NCBI GenBank assembly: GCA_040216635.1
Contig: JAVJOU010000030.1
Coordinates: 138,159 to 202,158 of the forward strand
DNA from: UBA1479 sp040216635
GTDB lineage: Bacteria; Pseudomonadota; Alphaproteobacteria; Rhodospirillales; Casp-alpha2
Length of the DNA stretch: 64,000 nt
Direction: 5' to 3'
Below are positions 1 through 8,901 of the stretch, in pieces. Positions within the stretch are counted from its first letter, which is position 1. Every line of letters begins with the position of its first letter. Both the position numbers and the translations under genes were made by a program. The notes beneath the pieces were generated by a model that did no database searches, was not told the DNA's origin, and saw nothing but the letters and a program-made list of their open reading frames with translations.

Positions 1-816
1 TCGCGCATCGTGATCATGGCGTCGACCGAAGGCGGCATGGACATCGAGGACGTCGCCCACGACACCCCGGAAAAGATCATCAAAGTGTTTGTCGATCCCG
101 TCATGGGTATTCAGGCGTTCCATGCCCGCGAGGTCGCGTTCGGCCTGGGCCTGGAAGGGGCGCAGGTCAAATCCGGCGTCAAGTTCGTGATGGCCCTGTA
201 CAAGGCGTTCATGGATCTCGACTGCTCCATGGTTGAAATCAACCCGCTGGTCGTAACTGGTTCGGGCGACGTCATCGCCCTCGATTCCAAGGTCAACTTC
301 GACGACAACGCGCTGTATCGGCACAAGGACGTCGAGGAAATGCGCGACGAGGACGAAGAAGACCCGACCGAACTGGAAGCCGCCAAGCACGAGCTGAACT
401 ACATCAAGCTCGACGGCTCCATCGGCTGCATGGTCAACGGCGCAGGTCTTGCCATGGCGACCATGGACATCATCCAGCTGGAAGGCGGCTCGCCCGCCAA
501 CTTCCTGGACGTGGGCGGGGGTGCGACCAAGGAACGCGTCACCGAAGCCTTCAAGATCATCCTGTCCGACCCCAACGTCGAAGGCATCCTGGTCAACATC
601 TTCGGCGGCATCATGCGCTGCGACGTCATTGCCGAAGGCGTGGTCGCGGCGGCCAAGGAAGTCAGCCTTTCCGTGCCCCTGGTGGTGCGCCTGGAAGGCA
701 CCAACGTGGAGAAAGGCAAACAGATCCTTGCCGACAGTGGCCTTCCCATCAAATCCGCAGACGACCTGGGCGATGCCGCCCGCAAGATCGTCCAAGCCGT
801 GAAGGAGGCCGCGTAA
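1..816 (+). CDS. sucC: Succinyl-CoA synthetase beta subunit, 3' part
   Basis: ADP-forming succinyl-CoA ligase beta chain, which makes succinate and ATP from succinyl-CoA in the TCA cycle. The open frame runs from base 1 without a natural start, so the N-terminal part of the ATP-grasp domain lies outside the window. Visible family features are the end of the ATP-grasp fold (METNPLV-like segment read here as MVEINPLVV, then ALDSKVNFDDNAL) and the C-terminal CoA-ligase domain with GCMVNGAGLAMATMD and NIFGGIMRCDVIA. The stop codon is followed after two bases by the sucD start, so the two subunits are co-translated. About 270 of the usual 390 or so residues are present. Identification is secure. 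Confidence 0.97.
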   Translation, partial: SRIVIMASTEGGMDIEDVAHDTPEKIIKVFVDPVMGIQAFHAREVAFGLGLEGAQVKSGVKFVMALYKAFMDLDCSMVEINPLVVTGSGDVIALDSKVNFDDNALYRHKDVEEMRDEDEEDPTELEAAKHELNYIKLDGSIGCMVNGAGLAMATMDIIQLEGGSPANFLDVGGGATKERVTEAFKIILSDPNVEGILVNIFGGIMRCDVIAEGVVAAAKEVSLSVPLVVRLEGTNVEKGKQILADSGLPIKSADDLGDAARKIVQAVKEAA

Positions 817-818
817 TC

Positions 819-1694
819 ATGTCTGTTTTGGTCAATAAAGACACCCGCGTCATCTGCCAGGGCTTTACCGGCGCGCAAGGCACCTTCCATTCGGAACAGG
901 CCATCGCCTACGGCACCAACATGGTCGGCGGCGTGACCCCGGGCAAAGGCGGCTCCAAACACCTGGACCTGCCCGTGTTCGACACGGTCAAGGAAGCGGT
1001 CGCCAAGGCCGAAGCCAACGCCACGGTGATCTATGTGCCGCCGCCCTTCGCGGCCGATGCCATCCTGGAAGCCATCGATGCGGAAATTCCGCTGATCATC
1101 TGCATCACCGAAGGCATCCCCGTGGCCGACATGATCGCCGTCAAACGCGCCCTGCAGGATTCGTCCTCGCGCCTGATCGGGCCCAACTGCCCGGGCGTGA
1201 TCACGCCGGGTGAATGCAAGATCGGCATCATGCCCGGCCACATCCATCTGCCGGGCAAGGTCGGCATCGTGTCCCGTTCGGGCACCCTGACCTACGAAGC
1301 CGTCGCCCAGACGACCAAGGCAGGCCTGGGTCAGACCACCTGCATCGGCATCGGCGGCGACCCCATCAACGGCACCAACTTCGTTGACTGCCTGCAGATG
1401 TTCGTTGAAGACGATTCGACCGAAGCCATCGTGATGATCGGCGAAATCGGCGGCTCGGCCGAGGAAGACGGCGCCGAATTCCTCAAGGCTTCGGGCACCA
1501 AGAAGCCCGTCGTCGGCTTCATTGCCGGCCGCACCGCCCCTCCGGGCCGCAGAATGGGCCACGCCGGTGCGATTATCTCTGGCGGTAAAGGTGGTGCGGA
1601 AGATAAGATCGATGCCATGAAGGCTGCTGGAATCCATGTTTCGGATTCACCGGCGGCCCTCGGCGAAACGATGATGAAGGTATTCAAGGGGTAA
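819..1694 (+). CDS. sucD: Succinyl-CoA synthetase alpha subunit
   Basis: Alpha chain of succinyl-CoA ligase; it binds CoA and carries the phosphorylated active-site histidine. The 291-residue length is normal for the family. The N-terminal CoA-binding Rossmann domain begins with VNKDTRVICQGFTGAQGT, the central part has GPNCPGVITPGECKIGI, and the catalytic histidine sits in GHAGAIISGGKGGAEDK near residue 247. The ATG lies two bases after the sucC stop and a GGAGG element within the end of sucC serves as ribosome binding site. It is the second gene of a sucCDAB-lpd run that supplies the succinyl-CoA steps of the TCA cycle. Confidence 0.98.
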   Translation: MSVLVNKDTRVICQGFTGAQGTFHSEQAIAYGTNMVGGVTPGKGGSKHLDLPVFDTVKEAVAKAEANATVIYVPPPFAADAILEAIDAEIPLIICITEGIPVADMIAVKRALQDSSSRLIGPNCPGVITPGECKIGIMPGHIHLPGKVGIVSRSGTLTYEAVAQTTKAGLGQTTCIGIGGDPINGTNFVDCLQMFVEDDSTEAIVMIGEIGGSAEEDGAEFLKASGTKKPVVGFIAGRTAPPGRRMGHAGAIISGGKGGAEDKIDAMKAAGIHVSDSPAALGETMMKVFKG

Positions 1695-1765
1695 CCCGCG
1701 CTTTGGCTTGACCCGGCGCGGCCCCCATATAAGGGAGGGCGCGCCGGGCTCGCGCCTTGAGCGGC

Positions 1766-4747
1766 ATGACGGAAATCGATCTCGACCCCACACAATTCCT
1801 ATATTCCGGGAACAGTGTTTATGTAGCGGAACTTTACGAGCGCTACATGGACGACCCCGGTTCCGTCGACCTGCGCTGGCAGGATTTCTTCAAAGGCCTG
1901 GAAGACGACGCGCGCGGCTTCTCGCAAGAACAAGGCGGCGCAAGCTGGGCCCCCCGTTCCGAAAAAATTCTCGGTCACGGCGATGCCGTTCCCTTGTCGG
2001 AACAAATGTCGACGGACAAAGGCCGCCGCCGCGACGACGGCGATGCCGCCGCGGCCCCCGCCGACCGCATGAGCAGCGCCAAAGTGCGCGAAGCGACCCT
2101 CGACAGCCTGCGCGCCTTGATGCTGATCCGGAACTACCGTGTGCGCGGCCACCTGCACGCCAACCTGGACCCCCTCGGCCTGACCGAACATCCGCCCCAT
2201 TCCGAGCTGGACCCCGCGACCTACGGCTTCACGGAAAAGGACTGGGACCGGGAAATCTTCATCAACTACGTTCTGGGTCTGGAGACCGCGACCCTGCGCA
2301 CCATCATGCAGATCCTGCGCGAAACCTATTGCGGGTCGATCGGGATCGAGTTCATGCACATCCAGGACCCCGAGGAAAAATCCTGGCTGCAGGAACGGAT
2401 CGAACGCATCCGCAACCAGACCTCCTTCACCAACGAGGGCAAGCGCGCGATTCTTAACCGTCTGATCGAAACGGAAGGGTTCGAGCGCTACCTGGACAAG
2501 AAATTCACCGGCACCAAGCGGTTCGGTCTGGACGGCGGCGAAAGCCTGGTCCCGGCCATGGAACAGATTTTCAAGCGCGGCAGCCAACTGGGCATCGATG
2601 AAATTGTTCTCGGCATGGCCCACCGCGGACGCCTGAACGTTCTGGCTAACGTCATGTCAAAGCCGTTTCAGGCGATTCTCAACGAATTCCAGGGCGGGGC
2701 TTCCAAACCGGAAGACGTCGGCGGCTCGGGTGACGTGAAATACCACCTGGGGGCGTCGGCCGACCGCGTGTTCGACGGCAAGTCCGTTCACCTGTCCCTG
2801 ACGGCCAACCCGTCGCATCTGGAATGCGTCAATACGGTCTGCCTGGGTAAGGCCCTGGCCAAACAACGCCAGCGCAACGACCCGGAAATGGACAAGGTCA
2901 TGTGCATTCTGCTGCACGGTGACGCGGCTTTCATGGGCCAAGGGATCATTCAGGAAACCTTGGACCTGTCCAATCTGAACGGGTACCAGACCGGCGGCAC
3001 GATCCATATCATCATCAACAACCAGATCGGCTTCACCACCAATCCGAAGCAGCACCGCTCGTCCCCCTATTGTTCGGACGCGGCCAAGATCGTTTCCGCC
3101 CCCATCTTCCACGTCAACGCCGACGACGTCGAAGCCGTCGTCCATACGGCGCGCATCGCCACCGAATACCGTCAGCGCTTCAAGAAGGACGTGGTGGTCG
3201 ACATGATCTGTTATCGCCGCCACGGCCATAACGAAGGCGACGAACCGATGTTCACCCAGCCGAAGATGTACAAGACCATCCAGACGCATCCGACCACGTT
3301 GAACATCTATGCCCAGAAGCTGATCCGCGAAAAAGTCCTGACCGAGGACGAAATCGAGAAGCAAATGCAGAACTTCATCACCGCCATGGATGAAGCCTTC
3401 GAAGCATCGAAGGGATACAAGCCCAACAAGGCCGATTGGATGGACGGTGTGTGGTCCGGCATGGCGGTCGCTTCCGGCGATGCGCGGCGCGGCGAAACCG
3501 GCTGCTCCATCGAATTCCTGAAGGAAGTCGGCGCCGGCCTGACTCGCGTGCCCGACAATTTCACCCCCCATTCCAAGATCGAACGCCAATTGGCATCCAA
3601 AGCCAAGATGATCGAAACCGGCGAAGGCATCGACTGGTCCACGGCCGAAGCACTCGCCTTCGGCACGCTGGTCGTGGAAGGCCATCCGGTCCGTCTGTCC
3701 GGCGAAGACTGCGAACGCGGCACCTTTTCCCAGCGCCATTCCGTGCTGATCGATCAGGAAACGGAAGAACGCCACACCCCGCTGCAGAACATCCGCTTCG
3801 GTCAGGCCCCGTTCGAGGTCTTGAACTCGCCCCTGTCCGAATTCGGCGTGCTGGGCTTCGAATACGGCTATTCCCTGGCTGAACCGCAGACCCTGACATT
3901 GTGGGAAGCGCAGTTCGGCGATTTCGCCAATGGTGCTCAGGTCATCATCGACCAGTTCATTTCCTCGGGCGAACAGAAATGGCTGCGCATGTGCGGCTTG
4001 GTGATGCTGTTGCCGCACGGCTACGAAGGCCAGGGGCCGGAACATTCCTCGGCCCGGCTTGAACGCTATCTGCAGAATTCCGCCGACGACAACTGGCAGG
4101 TCTGCAACTGCACCACGCCCGCCAACTATTTCCATGTGCTGCGCCGTCAGATGCGCCGCGACTTCCGCAAGCCGCTGATCCTGATGACGCCGAAATCGCT
4201 TCTGCGCCACAAGCTCTGCGTTTCCCGGCTGGACGAAATGGGCCCGGACACGACCTTCCACCGGGTGCTGTGGGACGACGCGCAATTGGTCAAGGGCGGC
4301 CTTGTCGCCGACGACAAGATCAAGCGCGTGGTGCTGTGCTCGGGCAAGGTCTACTTCGACCTGTTCGAAGAACGCGAGCGGCGCGGTATCAAGGACGTCT
4401 ATCTGATGCGGGTCGAACAGTTGTATCCCTTCCCGCACAGCGCCCTGTGCGAAGAACTGGCCCGCTTCAAGAACGCCGAAATCATGTGGTGCCAGGAAGA
4501 GCCCAAGAACATGGGGGCCTGGAGCTTCATCCTTGAGCCCATGATGGCGGTGATGGAAGAACTGAAATACAAACAGGTCAAGCCGACCTATGCCGGGCGC
4601 GCCGCCGCCGCGGCCCCCGCCACGGGCAGCGCCAGCAAACATAAGGTCGAATTGGATGCCTTCCTGAACGAGGCGCTGACCGTCAAGGCGCCGCCGCGTA
4701 CCCGATCCAAGGCCGCGGCCAAGCCGTCCGCCAAAGCCAAGAAATAA
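1766..4747 (+). CDS. sucA: 2-oxoglutarate dehydrogenase E1 component
   Basis: Thiamine-diphosphate-dependent E1 of the 2-oxoglutarate dehydrogenase complex. The N-terminus (FLYSGNSVYVAELYERYM) is the segment that docks to E2; the TPP region includes GMAHRGRLNVLANV, the GDAAFMGQGI stretch and a transketolase-like half with SSGEQKWLRMCGLVMLLPHG. About 993 residues, slightly longer than the usual 930-990 because of a C-terminal Ala/Lys-rich tail of about 50 residues. I take the ATG at 1766; a TTG nine bases upstream at 1757 is also in frame. A GGGAGG at 1733-1738 is rather far from either start. A TTGACC at 1708 followed by TATAAG at 1728 could be a weak promoter but the 14-base spacing is short. 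Confidence 0.97.
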   Translation: MTEIDLDPTQFLYSGNSVYVAELYERYMDDPGSVDLRWQDFFKGLEDDARGFSQEQGGASWAPRSEKILGHGDAVPLSEQMSTDKGRRRDDGDAAAAPADRMSSAKVREATLDSLRALMLIRNYRVRGHLHANLDPLGLTEHPPHSELDPATYGFTEKDWDREIFINYVLGLETATLRTIMQILRETYCGSIGIEFMHIQDPEEKSWLQERIERIRNQTSFTNEGKRAILNRLIETEGFERYLDKKFTGTKRFGLDGGESLVPAMEQIFKRGSQLGIDEIVLGMAHRGRLNVLANVMSKPFQAILNEFQGGASKPEDVGGSGDVKYHLGASADRVFDGKSVHLSLTANPSHLECVNTVCLGKALAKQRQRNDPEMDKVMCILLHGDAAFMGQGIIQETLDLSNLNGYQTGGTIHIIINNQIGFTTNPKQHRSSPYCSDAAKIVSAPIFHVNADDVEAVVHTARIATEYRQRFKKDVVVDMICYRRHGHNEGDEPMFTQPKMYKTIQTHPTTLNIYAQKLIREKVLTEDEIEKQMQNFITAMDEAFEASKGYKPNKADWMDGVWSGMAVASGDARRGETGCSIEFLKEVGAGLTRVPDNFTPHSKIERQLASKAKMIETGEGIDWSTAEALAFGTLVVEGHPVRLSGEDCERGTFSQRHSVLIDQETEERHTPLQNIRFGQAPFEVLNSPLSEFGVLGFEYGYSLAEPQTLTLWEAQFGDFANGAQVIIDQFISSGEQKWLRMCGLVMLLPHGYEGQGPEHSSARLERYLQNSADDNWQVCNCTTPANYFHVLRRQMRRDFRKPLILMTPKSLLRHKLCVSRLDEMGPDTTFHRVLWDDAQLVKGGLVADDKIKRVVLCSGKVYFDLFEERERRGIKDVYLMRVEQLYPFPHSALCEELARFKNAEIMWCQEEPKNMGAWSFILEPMMAVMEELKYKQVKPTYAGRAAAAAPATGSASKHKVELDAFLNEALTVKAPPRTRSKAAAKPSAKAKK

Positions 4748-4801
4748 CCCCGGAACCGATCGCAAACTTCCGGGTAGACGAGACATGCAGGGGAAGAATT
4801 G

Positions 4802-6391
4802 ATGACCGTTGAAGTAAACGTCCCGACGCTTGGGGAATCCGTGACCGAGGCGACCGTCGGCAAGTGGACCAAAGGCCCGGGCGACGCCGTCGCCCAGGAC
4901 GAGGCACTGGTCGAACTGGAAACCGACAAGGTGACCATCGAGGTCAACGCCCCCGCCGCCGGCACCCTGGGCAATATCGCTGCAGCCGAGGGTGCCACGG
5001 TCGCCGTCGGCGCCCTGCTGGCCACCATCGAAGAAGGGGCCGCACCCGCCGCCAAGGCAGCCCCCAAGGCCGCCGCCGCGCCGGCCGCCAAATCCGGCGG
5101 GGGACAGACGGTCGATATCGTCACCCCGACCATGGGCGAAAGCGTGTCCACGGGAACGCTCGGCGCCTGGTCGAAAAAGGTCGGCGACGCTGTCGCCGCC
5201 GATGAGGTCCTGGTCGAGGTTGAAACGGATAAGGTGACCATCGAGGTCAATGCCCCCGCCGCCGGAAAACTGGCCTCCATCGATGCCGAAACCGGCGCGG
5301 AAGTGGGACCCGGCGTGAAGATCGGTACCATCGAAGCCGGTGCCGAAGGTGCGGCCGCTGCCCCGGCAGCCAAGGCCGAAGCCCCCAAAGCCGCCGCACC
5401 CGCGGCAACACCGGCACCCGCCGCAGCACCTGCTCCCGCCCCGGCGGCAAGCGGCAACCGCCCGCCCCTGTCCCCCGCCGTGCGCAAGATGGTCGAAGAC
5501 AACGATCTGGACCCGGCCCGCATCACCGGCACGGGCCCGCAAGGCCGCATCACCAAGGGCGACGTTCAGACCGCCATTCAGGCCGGCACGGCCAAGCGCC
5601 AGGCCGCGCCCGCCGCCGCCCCGGCCATGGGTGCTGCGCCTACGCTGACGACCGAAAACATGTTCGCCCCCCGTCCGGAACGCCCGCCCAATGATCGCGA
5701 GGAACGGGTCAAGCTGTCCAAGCTGCGCCAAGTCATCGCCCGGCGCCTGAAGGAAGCCCAGAACACGGCGGCCATGCTGACGACCTGGAACGAGGTCGAC
5801 ATGGGCAACGTCATGGCCCTGCGCAGCGAATACAAAGAAGTCTTCGAGAAAAAACACGGGGCCCGCATGGGCTTCATGTCGTTCTTCGTGCGCGCCGCCT
5901 GTATCGCATTGAAGGAATGGCCGGCCGTGAATGCCGAAATCTACGGCGACGAGGTCATCTACAAGAACTACTACAACGTCGGCGTCGCCGTCGGCACGCC
6001 GCAAGGCCTGGTCGTACCGGTCTTGAAAGAAGCGGACCAGATGGGGTTCGCAGATATCGAAGGCGGCATCGCCGATTTCGGCCGCCGGGCCCGCGACGGC
6101 AAGCTGGGCATGGACGAAATGACCGGCGGCACCTTCACCATTTCCAACGGCGGGGTGTTCGGCTCGCTCAATTCCATGCCGATCCTCAACGTGCCGCAAT
6201 CGGCGATCCTGGGCATGCATTCGATCCAGAAACGCCCCATGGTCGTCGGCGACGACATCGAAATCCGGCCCATGATGCATCTGGCCCTGAGCTACGATCA
6301 TCGCATCGTCGACGGCCGCGAAGCGGTCAGTTTCCTGGTCCGCATCAAGCAATGCATCGAGGACCCGCAGCGCATTCTGTTGAATGTCTAG
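4802..6391 (+). CDS. sucB: Dihydrolipoyl succinyltransferase E2 with two lipoyl domains
   Basis: E2 core of 2-oxoglutarate dehydrogenase: it accepts the succinyl group on lipoyl-lysine and transfers it to CoA. Two lipoyl domains are visible, residues about 2-78 (lysine 43 in ETDKVTIEV) and 103-178 (lysine 144 in the same motif), each followed by an Ala/Pro-rich linker. Then come a peripheral-subunit-binding domain around 225-265 (LSPAVRKMVEDNDLDPARI, GTGPQGRITKGDV) and the catalytic domain ending in SYDHRIVDG with the active-site histidine. At 529 residues it is about 110-130 longer than the usual single-lipoyl SucB, entirely because of the extra lipoyl domain. The ATG at 4802 is preferred over TTG 4799, with GGGGAAG upstream as ribosome binding site. 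Confidence 0.96.
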   Translation: MTVEVNVPTLGESVTEATVGKWTKGPGDAVAQDEALVELETDKVTIEVNAPAAGTLGNIAAAEGATVAVGALLATIEEGAAPAAKAAPKAAAAPAAKSGGGQTVDIVTPTMGESVSTGTLGAWSKKVGDAVAADEVLVEVETDKVTIEVNAPAAGKLASIDAETGAEVGPGVKIGTIEAGAEGAAAAPAAKAEAPKAAAPAATPAPAAAPAPAPAASGNRPPLSPAVRKMVEDNDLDPARITGTGPQGRITKGDVQTAIQAGTAKRQAAPAAAPAMGAAPTLTTENMFAPRPERPPNDREERVKLSKLRQVIARRLKEAQNTAAMLTTWNEVDMGNVMALRSEYKEVFEKKHGARMGFMSFFVRAACIALKEWPAVNAEIYGDEVIYKNYYNVGVAVGTPQGLVVPVLKEADQMGFADIEGGIADFGRRARDGKLGMDEMTGGTFTISNGGVFGSLNSMPILNVPQSAILGMHSIQKRPMVVGDDIEIRPMMHLALSYDHRIVDGREAVSFLVRIKQCIEDPQRILLNV

Positions 6392-6449
6392 CGCTGCCGG
6401 TTAAATAGTCATCAAGACCTGAAACGCCTAAGCAGGAGCGATCGATTTC

Positions 6450-7862
6450 ATGAGTGACGCTTACGACCTGGTGGTCATCGGCGGCGGCCCCGCGGGCTAT
6501 GTCGCAGCAATCCGCGCCGCACAACTGGGCATGAAGACGGCCTGTATCGAAGGCCGTGGCGCACTGGGCGGGACGTGCCTGAACGTGGGCTGCATACCGT
6601 CCAAGGCGCTGTTGCAGTCATCCCATCATTACGAGATGGCGGACAAGGAATTTTCCCATCACGGCATCGATGTGTCCGGGTTGAAGCTCAACCTGAAGAC
6701 CATGCTGGATCGCAAGGATACGGTCGTCAAAGGCCTGACCGGCGGCATCGAGATGCTGATGAAGAAGAACAAGATCGACTACATCAAGGGCTGGGGCAAG
6801 GTCGAGGGTCCCGGCAAGGTCTCCGTCAAGCCGCTTGAGGGCAAAGGCAAGGCCCAGAAACTGGAAACGGCCAACATCCTGATCGCCACGGGATCGGAAG
6901 TGACCCCCCTGCCGGGCGTGACCATCGACGAGAAAAAGATCGTGTCTTCCACCGGTGCCTTGTCGCTGCCCAAGGTGCCCAAGAAGATGGCCGTGATCGG
7001 CGCCGGCGTGATCGGCCTGGAACTGGGTTCCGTCTGGCGTCGGCTGGGTGCGGACGTCACGGTTGTCGAATTCCTGGACGTGGCCTTACCCGGCATGGAC
7101 GGCGAGGTGTCCAAACAGGCGCAGCGCATCCTGACCAGACAGGGCATGACCTTCAAGATGAAGACCAAGGTCACGGGCGCCAAGGCCGATGCCAAGGGCG
7201 TGACCCTGACCATGGAACCCCGCGATGGCGGCGATGCGGAAAGCCTCAAGGTCGATGTCGTGCTGGTCGCCATCGGGCGGCGCCCCTTCACCGAGGGCCT
7301 GGGCCTTAAAGAAGCGGGGGTCGAGGTCGGCGAGCGCGGATTCATCCCGGTCGACGCCGACTTCCAGACCAACGTGGAAGGCATCTACGCCATCGGCGAC
7401 GTGATCGGCGGCGCCATGCTGGCCCATAAGGCCGAGGACGAAGGCGTCGTCTGCGTCGAGATCATGGCCGGCCAGACGGGCCATATCGATTACAACGCCA
7501 TTCCGGGGATCGTCTACACCCATCCCGAAATCGCATCCGTCGGCAAGACCGAGGAACAGTTGAAGGAAGCGGGCATCGATTACAAGTCCGGCAAGTTTCC
7601 CTTCACCGCCAATTCCCGGGCCCGCTGCAACGACGACACGGACGGTTTCGTGAAGATTCTGGCCGATGCCGCGACGGACCGGGTGCTCGGCTGTCACATC
7701 GTCGGGCCGCAGGCCGGCGACCTGATTCAAGAGGTCGTCAACGTCATGGAATTCGGCGGATCGTCCGAAGACATCGCGCGCATCTGCCACGGCCATCCGG
7801 GTTTGCCGGAATCGGTCAAGGAAGCGGCCTTGGGCGTCGCGGGCCGCGCGATTCACATCTGA
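6450..7862 (+). CDS. lpdA: Dihydrolipoamide dehydrogenase (E3)
   Basis: FAD/NAD-linked disulfide oxidoreductase that reoxidises the lipoyl groups of the 2-oxoacid dehydrogenase complexes. The N-terminal FAD-binding motif GGGPAGYVAAIRAAQLG is followed by the redox disulfide GGTCLNVGCIPSK near residues 40-52. The NAD-binding GAGVIGLELGSVWRRLGADVT is at about 185-205, and the C-terminal dimer interface carries the active histidine in HGHPGLPESVKEA. The 470-residue length is typical. An AGGAG precedes the ATG by about 11 bases. Being last in the suc cluster suggests it is the E3 of the 2-oxoglutarate complex, although such enzymes are often shared with pyruvate dehydrogenase. Confidence 0.97.
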   Translation: MSDAYDLVVIGGGPAGYVAAIRAAQLGMKTACIEGRGALGGTCLNVGCIPSKALLQSSHHYEMADKEFSHHGIDVSGLKLNLKTMLDRKDTVVKGLTGGIEMLMKKNKIDYIKGWGKVEGPGKVSVKPLEGKGKAQKLETANILIATGSEVTPLPGVTIDEKKIVSSTGALSLPKVPKKMAVIGAGVIGLELGSVWRRLGADVTVVEFLDVALPGMDGEVSKQAQRILTRQGMTFKMKTKVTGAKADAKGVTLTMEPRDGGDAESLKVDVVLVAIGRRPFTEGLGLKEAGVEVGERGFIPVDADFQTNVEGIYAIGDVIGGAMLAHKAEDEGVVCVEIMAGQTGHIDYNAIPGIVYTHPEIASVGKTEEQLKEAGIDYKSGKFPFTANSRARCNDDTDGFVKILADAATDRVLGCHIVGPQAGDLIQEVVNVMEFGGSSEDIARICHGHPGLPESVKEAALGVAGRAIHI

Positions 7863-8013
7863 TCGGCGATAATCCTTATCGACCAATAAGTTAAGCCGTC
7901 TATCCGGGGGCATGACCGGTGGATTTCATCCATCTATGCCTGGATCGAAATTAATGGTCTAAACGTCTATTCCTATTGGCGCTCCGCCGAAAGCCCCCGA
8001 CGAAAGACGGCAC

Positions 8014-8850
8014 ATGGATATCTGGATACTCTCGCTGGTGCTTCTGGCGGCGGCCCTGCACGCGGGCTGGAACCTGCTGGTCAAGATGCGCGGCGACAAG
8101 CTTGTGATGATGGGCGTGATCGACGCCGGTCACGGCCTGCTCGCCCTGCCGCTGCTGGCCCTGTTTCCCTTTCCCGCCTCGGACGCCTGGCCGTTCATCA
8201 TCGCTTCGGCCGTACTGCATGCGGGCTACAAACTATTTCTTGTCCGCGCCTACGTGCATGGCGACATGGGGCTTGTCTATCCCATCGCTCGCGGTATGGC
8301 CCCGGCGCTGGTGGCACTGGGCGCCTATCTGTTCGCGGGCGAAAGCCTGAGCCCGACGCAGCTGGCCGCCATCATCGCCATCGCCGTCGCCATTTCGGGC
8401 CTGACCTTCGCGAATGGCTGGCGCGACATTCCCCTGATGGGTCTTGCCTTCGCGGTTGGCACGGCGATCTTCATTGCTTCTTACACGGTGGTCGACGGCA
8501 TCGGCGGCCGCCTTGCCGGCAGCGCCCATTCCTATGCGCTATGGATGTTCGTCCTGGACAGTCTTCTGTTCACGCCGATCGTCTGGCTGCGGCGCGGACG
8601 GCAGTTCCTGATCACCACACGGGAATATTGGCGCCCCGGTCTGATGGGGGCCGCCATGTCCATGAGCGCCTATTGGATCGTCATTTGGGCCATGAGCGTC
8701 ACCCCCATGGCGCCGGTGTCCGCCGTGCGCGAAACCAGCGTTTTGTTCGCGGCCCTTTTGGCGGGATTCGTTTTGAAGGAAGGCCGGCTGGCCTTGCGCC
8801 TGACGGCCGCCCTGATCATCGCCGGCGGGGTCGTCAGCCTGCAGTTCTAG
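8014..8850 (+). CDS. EamA/DMT-family transporter
   Basis: Predicted inner-membrane protein of 278 residues with about ten hydrophobic helices arranged as two EamA repeats (residues about 3-135 and 148-277), the layout of drug/metabolite transporters. The first helix has the common ALHAGWNLLVKM pattern, and the second half contains the family pattern VSAVRETSVLFAALLAGFVLKEG. The substrate cannot be told from sequence; relatives export amino acids, purines or metabolites. It follows lpdA after a 150-base gap that shows no clear terminator, and it precedes an MFS gene on the same strand by 51 bases. No strong Shine-Dalgarno sequence is visible before the ATG. Confidence 0.85.
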   Translation: MDIWILSLVLLAAALHAGWNLLVKMRGDKLVMMGVIDAGHGLLALPLLALFPFPASDAWPFIIASAVLHAGYKLFLVRAYVHGDMGLVYPIARGMAPALVALGAYLFAGESLSPTQLAAIIAIAVAISGLTFANGWRDIPLMGLAFAVGTAIFIASYTVVDGIGGRLAGSAHSYALWMFVLDSLLFTPIVWLRRGRQFLITTREYWRPGLMGAAMSMSAYWIVIWAMSVTPMAPVSAVRETSVLFAALLAGFVLKEGRLALRLTAALIIAGGVVSLQF

Positions 8851-8901
8851 GGCCATCCGTCAAATAAGGACGAGGAGCCGCATTCCGGTTAGTCTGCCCC
8901 C

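Noticed and set aside
4588..5556. Minus-strand frame opposite the Ala/Pro linkers of sucB
   Set aside because: Low-complexity Ala/Gly/Pro composition produced by the complement of the lipoyl-domain linkers.
2657..6352. Very long minus-strand open frame (over 1200 codons) opposite sucA-sucB
   Set aside because: It is a shadow of the GC-rich plus-strand genes; the residue composition is rich in His, Asp, Gly, Arg and low in Lys, and no domain is recognisable.
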